From the NCBI GenBank assembly GCA_018716285.1, contig DVKD01000028.1, positions 1 to 64,000 of the forward strand: a stretch of DNA of 64,000 nucleotides. Reading direction: 5' to 3'. Below are positions 25,737-33,956 of this stretch, piece after piece. Both the position numbers and the translations under genes were made by a program. The DNA is from Candidatus Merdivicinus faecavium (GTDB taxonomy: Bacteria > Bacillota > Clostridia > Oscillospirales > Ruminococcaceae). The notes beneath the pieces were generated by a model that saw nothing but the letters and a program-made list of their open reading frames with translations, had not been told where the DNA came from and searched no databases. The stretch's first letter is position 1. Every line of letters begins with the position of its first letter.

Positions 25737-26717
25737 TCAGCCCTGCGTCTCCATGACGGTTTTCAGCCTGGCCCCGAAAAGTGCGGCGGTCAAAGCGGCG
25801 TTCCCGTTGAAGAAAAGGGCGGTCCGCACCGCGTCGATCTCGTCGTGGAGGGCGGCGGCCTGGAGCGGCGAGATGCGGCGGGAAAGCTCCGCGGCTTCGG
25901 GGTCCTCGCGCTCGGCAAAGGGGCAGACCGCAACCCGCCCGAGGATGCCGTCAAAGTCGGAAAGCAGCCGGGAAAAGCCGCTCCGGTCGCCGTCAAAGGG
26001 GGCGAGCGCCTCGAGGATGTCGTATTCCCGGCGGCTGGTCAGCGCCCGCGCGAGGGAGAGCGCCTGCCCGTATCCCCGCTGGACGGCGGGATCCTCGAGG
26101 AAGGCGCGGCTCCTGCCGAGGTTTCCGTTCCCATAAAGAAGGGCCTGCCGCCGCTCCTCCGGGCCGGACGCGGGAAAATGCGCCGCGATCCATTCCTCCG
26201 CCTCGGCGGCCGGCACCGCGAAGAGCTCGATGCCGGTGCAGCGGGAAAGGATGGTTTCCGGGACCATCCGCTCGTTATTTGCGGTCAGGAGGAAGACGGC
26301 GTAGGACGGCGGCTCCTCGAGCACCTTTAAGAGGGCGTTGGCGGCGGGGGCGTTCATCGTCTCGCAGTTTTCGATGAGGACGACCCGCCGGTCCGCCTCG
26401 TTTGGGCGGATGTAAATCTCCTCGCGCAGGGCGCGGATCTGGTCGACGACGAGGAAAGCCTTATCCGCCGGCTTGCGCAGGACGGTATAGTCCGGGTGCG
26501 CGCCCTTTTCAAATTTTCTGCACGCAACACAGCGGCCGCAGGGTCTTTCCTCCCCGCCGCCGCACAACAGCGCCTGTGCAAATATCCCGGCCAGCGTCCG
26601 CTTGCCCGTTCCCTCGGAACCGTAGAAAAGGTAAGCGTGCCCGGTCCGCCGGCCGCCCGCCGCCGCCCGCAGGAGGCTGACGGCGGCGGGATTTCCGCGA
26701 AATGAATCAAAGCCCAT
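25737..26717 (-). CDS. holB: DNA polymerase III subunit delta'
   Basis: A 326-aa clamp-loader subunit. It has AAA+ features: LFYGSEGTGKRTLAG (P-loop), a four-Cys zinc module around CGRCVACRKF, VVLIENCETMNAPAANALLK (Walker B region) and LTANNERMVPETILSRC (sensor and SRC motif). The start codon overlaps the darA stop by one base (TAATG), so translation is probably coupled. It lies between darA and ricT as in Bacillus, but yaaR is missing. Confidence 0.93.
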   Translation of the reverse strand: MGFDSFRGNPAAVSLLRAAAGGRRTGHAYLFYGSEGTGKRTLAGIFAQALLCGGGEERPCGRCVACRKFEKGAHPDYTVLRKPADKAFLVVDQIRALREEIYIRPNEADRRVVLIENCETMNAPAANALLKVLEEPPSYAVFLLTANNERMVPETILSRCTGIELFAVPAAEAEEWIAAHFPASGPEERRQALLYGNGNLGRSRAFLEDPAVQRGYGQALSLARALTSRREYDILEALAPFDGDRSGFSRLLSDFDGILGRVAVCPFAEREDPEAAELSRRISPLQAAALHDEIDAVRTALFFNGNAALTAALFGARLKTVMETQG

Positions 26718-27040
26718 TAAAGCTTTTCAAAGCGCTGGACGTCGGTCACGATGATGGTCGCGCCGCCCACCGTCACTTCGACCGGGAAGGGGCTGTAGGA
26801 GCCGAGCCCGTATCCGGCAGAGGAAGAAACCATCTGCTTGCGCTTCTTGGAGTGGTCGGCAATGATGCTGATAACCCGGTCGACATTCTCATCCTCGGTA
26901 CAGATGAGGAAGGTCGTGTTGCCAGCCATCAGGAAACCACCGGTGGAGGCGAGCTTGGTGGCAAAGAAGCCGTTCTGGGTCAAGGCGCCGGAGACGGAAG
27001 AGCTGTCATCGCTGCTGACGATTGCGTAAATCAATTTCAT
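26717..27040 (-). CDS. darA: Cyclic-di-AMP receptor DarA/PstA-like protein
   Basis: A 107-aa PII-like protein (DUF970). MKLIYAIVSSDDSSSVSGAL opens the fold, TKLASTGGFLMAGNTTFLI is the c-di-AMP-binding loop region, and VEVTVGGATIIVTDVQRFEKL closes it. It forms trimers that bind the second messenger c-di-AMP; the downstream effect is unclear in the family. AAAAGGAGG precedes the ATG. It heads darA-holB-ricT, part of the Bacillus yaaO-tmk-darA-yaaR-holB-ricT neighbourhood. Confidence 0.94.
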   Translation of the reverse strand: MKLIYAIVSSDDSSSVSGALTQNGFFATKLASTGGFLMAGNTTFLICTEDENVDRVISIIADHSKKRKQMVSSSAGYGLGSYSPFPVEVTVGGATIIVTDVQRFEKL

Positions 27041-27068
27041 GTCGGGGACCTCCTTTTGAGCTATATTT

Positions 27069-28424
27069 CTATTTTACCACTTTTAAGAAAAAAATGCCAC
27101 TGTTTTTCAGAAGTTTTTTTTCGTTTTCCCCAATGATTTCTCCCGCGGCGACGATGGGGACGGCGGGCGGACAGGTGATCTTTGTCTCGGCGGCGATCCG
27201 GCCGGCCGCCGCGTCGATCCCGACCCGCTCCCAGGGGGAAAACGCGGCCTCGCGCAGGCTCATCGCCGCCCGCGGGCGGATGGAAAGGGCGGGGTACGGA
27301 ATCGGGGGCGCGGGGGAGAAGCCTGCGAAGGCCTTCTCCAGCCGTCGGCAGTCCGCGTCCGGCGTGCAGGGAGAGAACATCAAAACGATCTTCCCCCCGC
27401 CGCAGAACTCCGGCTCGATCCCGTTTTTCCGCAGCAGGGCGGCGATCTCCTCATGGGAAAATCCGCAGCGCCGGCAGTCGATGGCGATCTTCGCCGGGTC
27501 TGAACATCCCGGGTGGAGGAAGACGCCCTTTTCCCGGAGGGAGGCGGCTGCCCGGGCCGTCCTGGCCGCCATCCGGGCGAATTCCTCCCGCGCCGGCCCG
27601 GCGAGCCAGCGGTTGCACAGGTCGAGGGAGGCGAGGATGAGATAGGAGGGGCTGGTCGAGCCGAAGAGGGCCATATCGGCCTTGAGCTGCTCCTTCGGAA
27701 CTTTGCCCGCGCTGTGGAGGTATCCCCCGCCGGTCAGGACGGGGAGGGTCTTGTGGGCGCTGTCGCAGCAGAGGTCGGCCCCCAGCGTCATCGGGTGGCG
27801 GTCCTTTGGCAGGAATCGGAGATGCGCCCCGTGGGCGTTGTCGACGAGGAGCATCCCGCCGCGGGCGTGGACCTCCTCTGCAATGGCGGCGATGTCCGCG
27901 GCTGCGCCGTAATAGTCGGGGCTGGTGAGATAAACGCTGCGGATCTCCGGGTCGGCGTCCATCGCGGCCGCCACATCCGCCGCCGTCACTGTCCGGGCGA
28001 GGCCGCTCTCCCCGTCATAGGGCGGGCAGAGCCAGCAGGGCTGCCAGTCCAGGAGGATGCAGGCGTTTAAAAAGGCGAGGTGGCAGTTGCGCGCCGCGAG
28101 GATCTTCCCCCCGAAGCGGCGGGCCGCCCGCACCATCGCGAGGATGGAGAGGGTCGAGCCGCCCGCCGAATAGCAGGTGGACGCCGCCCCGAACAGTCCG
28201 GCGGCAATCTCCTCCGATTCCCCGATGATCCCCTCCGCCTCGTAGAGGGCGTCCGCCCCGCGGATCTCGGTGATGTCTAAGGGGAAGGGCAGCTCGTCAA
28301 AGCCCGGCACAGCGGGGGGGTTCCCCTTGTGGCCGGGCATATGGAGGCGGGAAGTCCCGCTTGCGCGGTATTCCCGCAGAAAGTCAAGGATGGGGGTAGC
28401 CGGAACGGCGGCGGGCAGCGTCAT
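27069..28424 (-). CDS. Orn/Lys/Arg decarboxylase family PLP enzyme (YaaO-like)
   Basis: A 451-aa fold-type I PLP enzyme. HMPGHKGNPPAVPGF is the family opening, YLTSPDYYGAAADI and LLVDNAHGAHLRF hold the cofactor-ring Asp, and CDSAHKTLPVLTGGGYLH contains the PLP-binding Lys. Substrates in the family are Arg, Lys or Orn; which applies here cannot be told. AGGAG lies 7 nt before the ATG at 28424, so the gene starts inside the end of the anSME gene (41-nt overlap). It precedes darA as yaaO does in Bacillus; tmk is missing in between. Confidence 0.88.
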   Translation of the reverse strand: MTLPAAVPATPILDFLREYRASGTSRLHMPGHKGNPPAVPGFDELPFPLDITEIRGADALYEAEGIIGESEEIAAGLFGAASTCYSAGGSTLSILAMVRAARRFGGKILAARNCHLAFLNACILLDWQPCWLCPPYDGESGLARTVTAADVAAAMDADPEIRSVYLTSPDYYGAAADIAAIAEEVHARGGMLLVDNAHGAHLRFLPKDRHPMTLGADLCCDSAHKTLPVLTGGGYLHSAGKVPKEQLKADMALFGSTSPSYLILASLDLCNRWLAGPAREEFARMAARTARAAASLREKGVFLHPGCSDPAKIAIDCRRCGFSHEEIAALLRKNGIEPEFCGGGKIVLMFSPCTPDADCRRLEKAFAGFSPAPPIPYPALSIRPRAAMSLREAAFSPWERVGIDAAAGRIAAETKITCPPAVPIVAAGEIIGENEKKLLKNSGIFFLKVVK

Positions 28425-29523
28425 AAGCAAGCTCCTGTAAGCGCGGCATCGCGTAGTCGAAAAACTCCTCGTAGGCCGGGCAGAAATAGTTGAGCGGCAG
28501 CGTATCCCCCCGCATGGGCTCCCGGTCACGGCGGCAGCCCCCGCGGCAGATGGCATAATGGCGGCAGCTGCGGCATTTCTCCGGGATGTCGAGGGGGGCG
28601 GCGAGAAACTTCTGCGCGGCGGGGCTTTTCATCATGTCCGGGATGGAGTCGGTGCGGATGTTGCCGAGCTTCCACTCGTCGAGGGCGTAGAAGTCGCAGG
28701 GGTAGACCGAGCCGTCCGCCTCGACGACGTTCTGGATGACGCAGCGCCCGCTTAAGCCGCAGCTCTCGGGCGGATAGCCCATCGCCATCCCGACGAGGTT
28801 CTCGAAATAGCGGATGTAGATAAAATTCCCCGCCTTGACGTCCCGGTACCAGAGGTCAAAGAGGGTCTTCAAAAACTTTGCGTAAGCCTCGGGGGTGAGG
28901 GAATAGGGGTTGCTCCCCCGCTCCTCCCCCAGCGGGTCGAGACAGGGGATAAATTGCAGCCAATTGAGCCCCGACCGGCGGAAAAACCCGTAGATGCGGT
29001 CGATATGCCGGGCGGACTGGCGGGTGACGACGGTCAGGATGTTGAACTCCACCTTTTTGGCGGTCAAAAGCTGGGCGGTGCGCAGGACGCGGTTGAAGGT
29101 CCCCTTCCCTGCGGGGTCGAGGCGGTTTAAGTCGTGAATTTCCTTGGTGCCATCGAGGGAAAGCCCGACGAGGAAGCGGTTTTCCGCCAAAAATGCGGCC
29201 CATTCCGCGTCGAGGACCATTCCATTGGTCTGGATGGCGTTGGAGATGCGCAGCCCCTTGCGGTTATACTGCTTTTGCAGCGCGACCACCTTGCGGAAAA
29301 AATCGAGCCCCGCCAGGGTCGGCTCCCCGCCCTGAAAACCGAAGGAGCAGCTCCCGTCGGCGGTGGCAAGGGCCTTCTCGATGAGGGCCTCCAGCGTCTC
29401 GTCGGACATGACGCCATAGGAAGAGACGCCGCGGTTTTCGGCGACGTCGTGGTAGAAACAGTACCGGCAGCGGATGTTGCAGTTGCCCGAGGCCGGTTTG
29501 ATGAGAAAATTGAGCGGCGGCAT
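28384..29523 (-). CDS. Anaerobic sulfatase-maturating radical SAM enzyme
   Basis: A 379-aa radical SAM/SPASM enzyme that converts an active-site Cys or Ser of sulfatases to formylglycine. The start LNFLIKPASGNCNIRCRYCF contains the CxxxCxxC [4Fe-4S] motif and is typical of anSME. GFQGGEPTLAG binds SAM. C-terminal SPASM cysteines are seen in CGLSGRCV, YPCDFY, CRSCRHYAICRGGC and NYFC. AAAGGGG lies 6 nt before the ATG. No sulfatase gene is in the window, so its client lies elsewhere. It overlaps the next gene by 41 nt. Confidence 0.9.
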   Translation of the reverse strand: MPPLNFLIKPASGNCNIRCRYCFYHDVAENRGVSSYGVMSDETLEALIEKALATADGSCSFGFQGGEPTLAGLDFFRKVVALQKQYNRKGLRISNAIQTNGMVLDAEWAAFLAENRFLVGLSLDGTKEIHDLNRLDPAGKGTFNRVLRTAQLLTAKKVEFNILTVVTRQSARHIDRIYGFFRRSGLNWLQFIPCLDPLGEERGSNPYSLTPEAYAKFLKTLFDLWYRDVKAGNFIYIRYFENLVGMAMGYPPESCGLSGRCVIQNVVEADGSVYPCDFYALDEWKLGNIRTDSIPDMMKSPAAQKFLAAPLDIPEKCRSCRHYAICRGGCRRDREPMRGDTLPLNYFCPAYEEFFDYAMPRLQELAYDAARRRSGYPHP

Positions 29524-29559
29524 AGCGTGCCCCTTTCCGGTGAATTTTTCAGCGCGCAG

Positions 29560-30507
29560 CTATTTGAACATCTTGAATTTGAGGAGGACCCCCATCGCGA
29601 CGAGCATCAGGATGAGCGACACCAGCGTCGGGAACCACCAGATCGGGTACTGCAGCCCGGAGACGTTCATGCCGTAGTAGCTGAACACAATGGTGGGGAT
29701 GGTCAGCAGGATGGTGGCGGACGCCTGGACCTTCATGACGGTGTTCAGGTTGTTGGAGATGATCGAGGCGTAGGCTTCCATCGTGCTGGCGAGGACGTTC
29801 GAGTAGATTTCCGACATCTCCATCGCCTGGTGGATCTCGATGAGGACGTCCTGCATCAGGTCCTCGTCCTCCTCGTAGAGGGTCAGAAGGTTGCCACGGG
29901 AGATCCGCTTGAGGGTCGCCTCGTTGGAACGCAGCGAGCTGGAGATGTAGACGAGCGACTTCTGCAGCCCCATGAGCTGGATGAGCGCCGCGTTTTTGGT
30001 TTCGCTGTGCATCTGGCTCTCCATGCTGCTGGAGATCTTCTCAATCTGCCGCAGGTGGACCAGGAAGCGCTGGGCGATCCGCAGCAGGATGGTGAGCAGG
30101 AAGCGGGTGTGCAGCCGGGTCTGGATGCCGCGGATAAGGCCGGAGGCAATGTTGTCGAGCACCGCGCTCTGCTTGCTCGAAATGGTCACGAAATAATCCG
30201 GCGTGATGATGATGCCGAGCGGGATGGTGGTAAAGACGACCGACTTGTCCTCTTCCTCATCCTCCTCGTCCTTGTCAACCTGGTACGGGACGTCGACGAC
30301 GACGAAGGTCTGGTCCTCCTCCTTCTCGGTACGGGAAATCTCTTCCTCGTCAAGGGAGGCGCTCAAGAAGTCGCTGTCGAGTTCCATCGCCGTGCGCATA
30401 TACTGGAGCTCCTCCGCAGTCGGATGGACGGCCATGACCCAGCAGCCGGGTTCCTCCCGCTTGATCTGCTCGATCTTTCCGTCGATGGTTTTAAAAAATT
30501 TCAGCAC
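29560..30507 (-). CDS. corA: CorA family magnesium transporter
   Basis: A 315-aa divalent-cation channel. A large cytoplasmic N-terminal domain and a long stalk helix lead to two C-terminal membrane helices. The pore signature is GMN in VFSYYGMNVSGLQYP. It starts at GTG (MLKFFKTIDG), with AAAGGGG 9 nt upstream. The gene begins 16 nt after the sugar transferase stop, so the pair is co-transcribed, perhaps by chance. Confidence 0.92.
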   Translation of the reverse strand: MLKFFKTIDGKIEQIKREEPGCWVMAVHPTAEELQYMRTAMELDSDFLSASLDEEEISRTEKEEDQTFVVVDVPYQVDKDEEDEEEDKSVVFTTIPLGIIITPDYFVTISSKQSAVLDNIASGLIRGIQTRLHTRFLLTILLRIAQRFLVHLRQIEKISSSMESQMHSETKNAALIQLMGLQKSLVYISSSLRSNEATLKRISRGNLLTLYEEDEDLMQDVLIEIHQAMEMSEIYSNVLASTMEAYASIISNNLNTVMKVQASATILLTIPTIVFSYYGMNVSGLQYPIWWFPTLVSLILMLVAMGVLLKFKMFK

Positions 30508-30523
30508 ATTGCCGGTCCCCTTT

Positions 30524-31933
30524 CTACTGCTGTTCCGCCTTTCTCTCTTCGAGGAGCTCCCTGTGTTTTTCGAGGTCGATGGGGAGCTCGCCGATGACGC
30601 CCTCGGTGCTGTCCGACTTGAAGAGGACCTTTGCGGTCTGGAGCATGATCTTCAAGTCGACCCAGATGCTGTACTGCTCGATGTAAATCAGGTCGAGGAT
30701 GAGCTTGTCCTTGGGGGTGGTGTTGTACTTGCCGAGGATCTGGGCGAGACCGGTCAGGCCGGCTTTCACCTTTAAGCGGTAGCGGAACTCGGGCAGGACC
30801 TCGACATATTTTTCGGTAATCTCAGCCTGCTCGGGGCGGGGGCCGACGACGCTCATCTCTCCTTTGAGGATGTTGATGAACTGCGGCAGCTCGTCGATGC
30901 GCAGCTTGCGCAGGACGTTCCCGACCTTCGTGATGCGGCTGTCCCCCTGGGAGGCGAGGCGCTTGTTGTTTTTGTCGGCGTCGACGATCATGGTGCGGAA
31001 TTTCAGGACGTTGAAGATTTTGCCGTCCTGGGTGACGCGGGGCTGCTTGAAGAAGACAGGGCCGCCGTCCTCCAGCTTGATGGCGAGCGCCTCGATGAGC
31101 ATGATCGGGCTGGAAATGACGATGGCGATGAGCGAGACGACAATGTCGCAGGCGCGCTTGATGAGCGCCTGCTCAAAGGTCAAGCCGGTCACGCGGGACT
31201 CGAGGACGGTGACGTCGTCGACCAGGACATGGTGGGAGTGCTTGATGATGATATCCGCGAGGTCGGGGGTAAAGTAGACGTTTTTGCGGTGTTTGTAGCA
31301 GTATTCGACCAGCCGGTCCTTGTCCTTCTCCGGAAGGGAGTAGAGGAAGACGGTCTGATGGTCGCGGATGATCTGCTTTAGGTTTTCATCCTTGATGGAG
31401 CAGAGGGTGCGGATGTTGTACTGCTTCTTGTAGCGGTTGATCTTGGAGACAAAACTGACCAGCCCCTCCTTTTCGCCGTAAACCACCACAACCGTTTCCG
31501 GCGGGTTGATGACAAAGTAGAGGTAGTTGCCGAAATAGGTCGCGAGATAGGTCGCGATAATCTGCAGCAGCACCACCCCGATGAAGGTAAAGATATCCTG
31601 GGTGAGCGGCGCCCGCTGGTCGTAGTTATAGAGCATGATGTAGATTTGGAAATAGGTGATGAGGTCGGTGATGCCGATGGCGAGCACGATCGAATAGATG
31701 ATCTCCTTGCTCTTTTTGCGGCCGATGGCGTAGCCGCCGTAAATCTTGATAAAGCAGATCCCCGCCACCACAAAGGTGGACATCGAGATGGCGGCCGTCC
31801 GCGACGCGCGCCAAAGTTCCCGCTCGGTCAGGCCGAACAGGCCGAAGAAAATGGCAAAAAGCAGGACAAAGAAAAGCCCTTTAAAGGCCAGCAGAAAGGT
31901 CCTTTGCAGCTTTTTCACGAAATTTTTCACCAT
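30524..31933 (-). CDS. Polyprenyl-phosphate sugar-1-phosphate transferase (EPS/capsule initiation)
   Basis: A 469-aa WbaP/CpsE-like enzyme that places the first sugar phosphate on undecaprenyl phosphate. It has four or five N-terminal membrane helices, a CoA-binding-like middle domain, then a fifth helix and the catalytic domain: KRACDIVVSLIAIVISSP, PVFFKQPRVTQDGKIFNVLKFRTM, LRKLRIDELPQFINILKGEM and VGPRPEQAE, which are the expected motifs. It should start exopolysaccharide or capsule repeat units. Only one other polysaccharide gene lies nearby, across the palindromic element at 32026-32155. Confidence 0.93.
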   Translation of the reverse strand: MVKNFVKKLQRTFLLAFKGLFFVLLFAIFFGLFGLTERELWRASRTAAISMSTFVVAGICFIKIYGGYAIGRKKSKEIIYSIVLAIGITDLITYFQIYIMLYNYDQRAPLTQDIFTFIGVVLLQIIATYLATYFGNYLYFVINPPETVVVVYGEKEGLVSFVSKINRYKKQYNIRTLCSIKDENLKQIIRDHQTVFLYSLPEKDKDRLVEYCYKHRKNVYFTPDLADIIIKHSHHVLVDDVTVLESRVTGLTFEQALIKRACDIVVSLIAIVISSPIMLIEALAIKLEDGGPVFFKQPRVTQDGKIFNVLKFRTMIVDADKNNKRLASQGDSRITKVGNVLRKLRIDELPQFINILKGEMSVVGPRPEQAEITEKYVEVLPEFRYRLKVKAGLTGLAQILGKYNTTPKDKLILDLIYIEQYSIWVDLKIMLQTAKVLFKSDSTEGVIGELPIDLEKHRELLEERKAEQQ

Positions 31934-32025
31934 ATTGTTCCGGTTCCCCTTCCGTTTTTGAGCTGTTTCTTGATTGGGCGCAACCGTGCGCTCTCAAAAG
32001 ACGCGCAGCTGCAAGGGTTATGATT

Positions 32026-32155
32026 CTGCGGACGCTAATCCGCCAGGATTTGAAGGCGGGCTTGCCCGCCGCAGTTTTGCGCCGGCAAAACCGGCCGCAG
32101 AACAATGTTCTCAAATGGCTTCCGTCAGGAGGCCATTTGAGGTTATTATACCACA
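32026..32155 (-). repeat. Palindrome-rich dispersed element, second copy
   Basis: Inverted copy of the element at 1-200. Read on the minus strand it has GTGGTATAATAACCTCAAA, then a 10-bp stem CTCAAATGGC/GCCATTTGAG (32110-32141), then TTGAGAACATTGTTCTGCGG, TTTTGC/GCAAAA and GGCGGG/CCCGCC hairpins. It fills the gap between the sugar transferase and the glycosyltransferase. The inner arms differ in sequence from copy one but keep the pairing. Confidence 0.75.
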
Positions 32156-32187
32156 TTTCGGCGGTTTTGCAAAGCCGTCTGCGGCCG

Positions 32188-33828
32188 CTAATTTCTGGGC
32201 GTTTCAGCGGGCGCTTCCGTCCCCTGCTGCTCGAGCTCCTCGAGCGGCCCCAGCTCCCCGGTCTGTTCGAGCTTCTCTATCTGCTCAATCAGCCCCGCAG
32301 CACCGACTGCTCCTGTCTCCGATGCCGGTTCCGAAACAGGCCGGGGCGGCTCTGCGGTGCGCGCAGGGGCGGGTTCCTCAGGCGGCTGCCTGCGCGCCTT
32401 GCCGGGCGTCTTCTCCTCGATGATGAGGCCGTCCGCCTCGAGGGATTCGCGGAAGCTGACCGGCATCTCGCGGATATTGGCCCGCGCCGCCGGCATCGAG
32501 AGCGGCTCCGGGGCGTCCTTGCCCTCCGGCTTGTGCTCCGCCTCGGCGCGCTCCCCGGCGATCTCGCCCTCGGTCTGGCCGGAAAGGCGGGCGAGCTGCT
32601 CGGCAAAGAGGCGGCAGTTTTTCTCCGCGTCAAAATTTTCCTTCCAGGACTGATAGGCGCGCTCCCCCTTCTGGGCGATCCGCTCCTTGCTGATGCGGCA
32701 GAAGCCGTCCAGCGCGAGTCCGAGCTGCTCAGCGGTCACATTGGCGGGGAGGAGCATGCCGTTGTCGTTGTCGACCACCGCCGAGACGCCGTCTACATTG
32801 GTCGCCGCGACGAAAATGTGGTTGGCCATCGCCTCCATCATGGCGGTGGGGACGCTTTCGGAGATGCTCACGCTCAAAAACATGTCGATGTAGGTTTCCC
32901 GGTAATAGCGGTAAATCTCGCGGCGGGTAAGCTTGCCGAGGAACCGGCAGCGGATCCCCTTTTTCTCCGCGAGGACGCTTTTGGCGTAGCTCACCAGCTC
33001 CTGCTGCTCCGAGCCGTCGCCGATATGCACCCACTCGATGCAGCCGCCCTGCACCCGGGCGAGCGCGTCGACCAGGAGCTTTAAGCGCTTGTCCTTTTCG
33101 GTCGGGGAGCATGTGACGACCCGCAGGAAGAATTCCGGCAGCGGGTCGAGCCGCTCCCGTTCCTGGCCGGGCACGCCCAGCCGGGCGACCCGGAAGCGGG
33201 AAACATCCTCTCCGGTCTGTACAAAATTATCCAGATACAACTGTCTGGAATGCTCACTCGTAAAATACACCGCGTCGACCCGGCGGTTGATGACCCCGTT
33301 TAAGGTCTCCCGCCGCGCGCCGGTGCGGGGGTTGAACATATTGGCGTTGTGGCAGCGCGCGACGACCCGGATGTCATCCGAAAAATCCTTGAGGCAGCAG
33401 AGGCCGTAGAGGTAGTCGTTGAAGTTCGCCGAGTAGATGAGCAGCGGCTCCTCCCGCTCAAACAGGTCCTGGCTGCGGATATAGTCGTAGAGGAGGCGGC
33501 TCTTGACAAGGGAGGCGAGGAGGCGCTTCTGGTAAACCGGCGTCAGCCGCCCTTCCTCCTTCGCGATGGCCGTTTCCTCCTTGTATCCGCGGCTGAAGCG
33601 GCAGGACAGGCGGGTCAAAAAGCGTTTCAAGCCGCTCACCTTTTCGGCGGGGCGGTAAAAGACGACGTCCTTGGGCAGGGACTGGGACATCAGCCGCTCG
33701 GTGTCGAGGCTGATGACGTGGACTTTATAGAGCTTCTTGAGCTCCTGGATCTCATTTTCCAGAAAGCTCTCCTGCGTGCCGCAGGGATAATGCTCCGTGA
33801 CGATCAGCAGATTCTGTTTCATGGACAA
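32188..33828 (-). CDS. Glycosyltransferase family 4 with disordered tail
   Basis: A 546-aa GT-B glycosyltransferase. The N-terminal half binds the acceptor (LLIVTEHYPCGTQESFLENE) and the C-terminal half has the sugar-nucleotide site, including CSPTEKDKRLKLLVDALARV, EWVHIGDGSEQQEL and SVSISESVPTAMMEAMANH with the EX7E-type pattern. After about residue 400 the protein is a 140-residue Glu/Pro/Ala-rich tail with no fold signature, unusual for the family. AGGAAGG precedes the ATG. It probably adds a sugar to a surface polysaccharide. Confidence 0.85.
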   Translation of the reverse strand: MSMKQNLLIVTEHYPCGTQESFLENEIQELKKLYKVHVISLDTERLMSQSLPKDVVFYRPAEKVSGLKRFLTRLSCRFSRGYKEETAIAKEEGRLTPVYQKRLLASLVKSRLLYDYIRSQDLFEREEPLLIYSANFNDYLYGLCCLKDFSDDIRVVARCHNANMFNPRTGARRETLNGVINRRVDAVYFTSEHSRQLYLDNFVQTGEDVSRFRVARLGVPGQERERLDPLPEFFLRVVTCSPTEKDKRLKLLVDALARVQGGCIEWVHIGDGSEQQELVSYAKSVLAEKKGIRCRFLGKLTRREIYRYYRETYIDMFLSVSISESVPTAMMEAMANHIFVAATNVDGVSAVVDNDNGMLLPANVTAEQLGLALDGFCRISKERIAQKGERAYQSWKENFDAEKNCRLFAEQLARLSGQTEGEIAGERAEAEHKPEGKDAPEPLSMPAARANIREMPVSFRESLEADGLIIEEKTPGKARRQPPEEPAPARTAEPPRPVSEPASETGAVGAAGLIEQIEKLEQTGELGPLEELEQQGTEAPAETPRN

Positions 33829-33956
33829 TTCCTTCCTATATCCAGTAATTCCGACGAAAATAGCAGGCAGAGCCTATTAAAAATATCATAGCACATTCCC
33901 GCCGGAAAGAAAAGCTTTTTTCTATGAAAAAAAGCGAAAGGGACCCGCCGCAGAAA

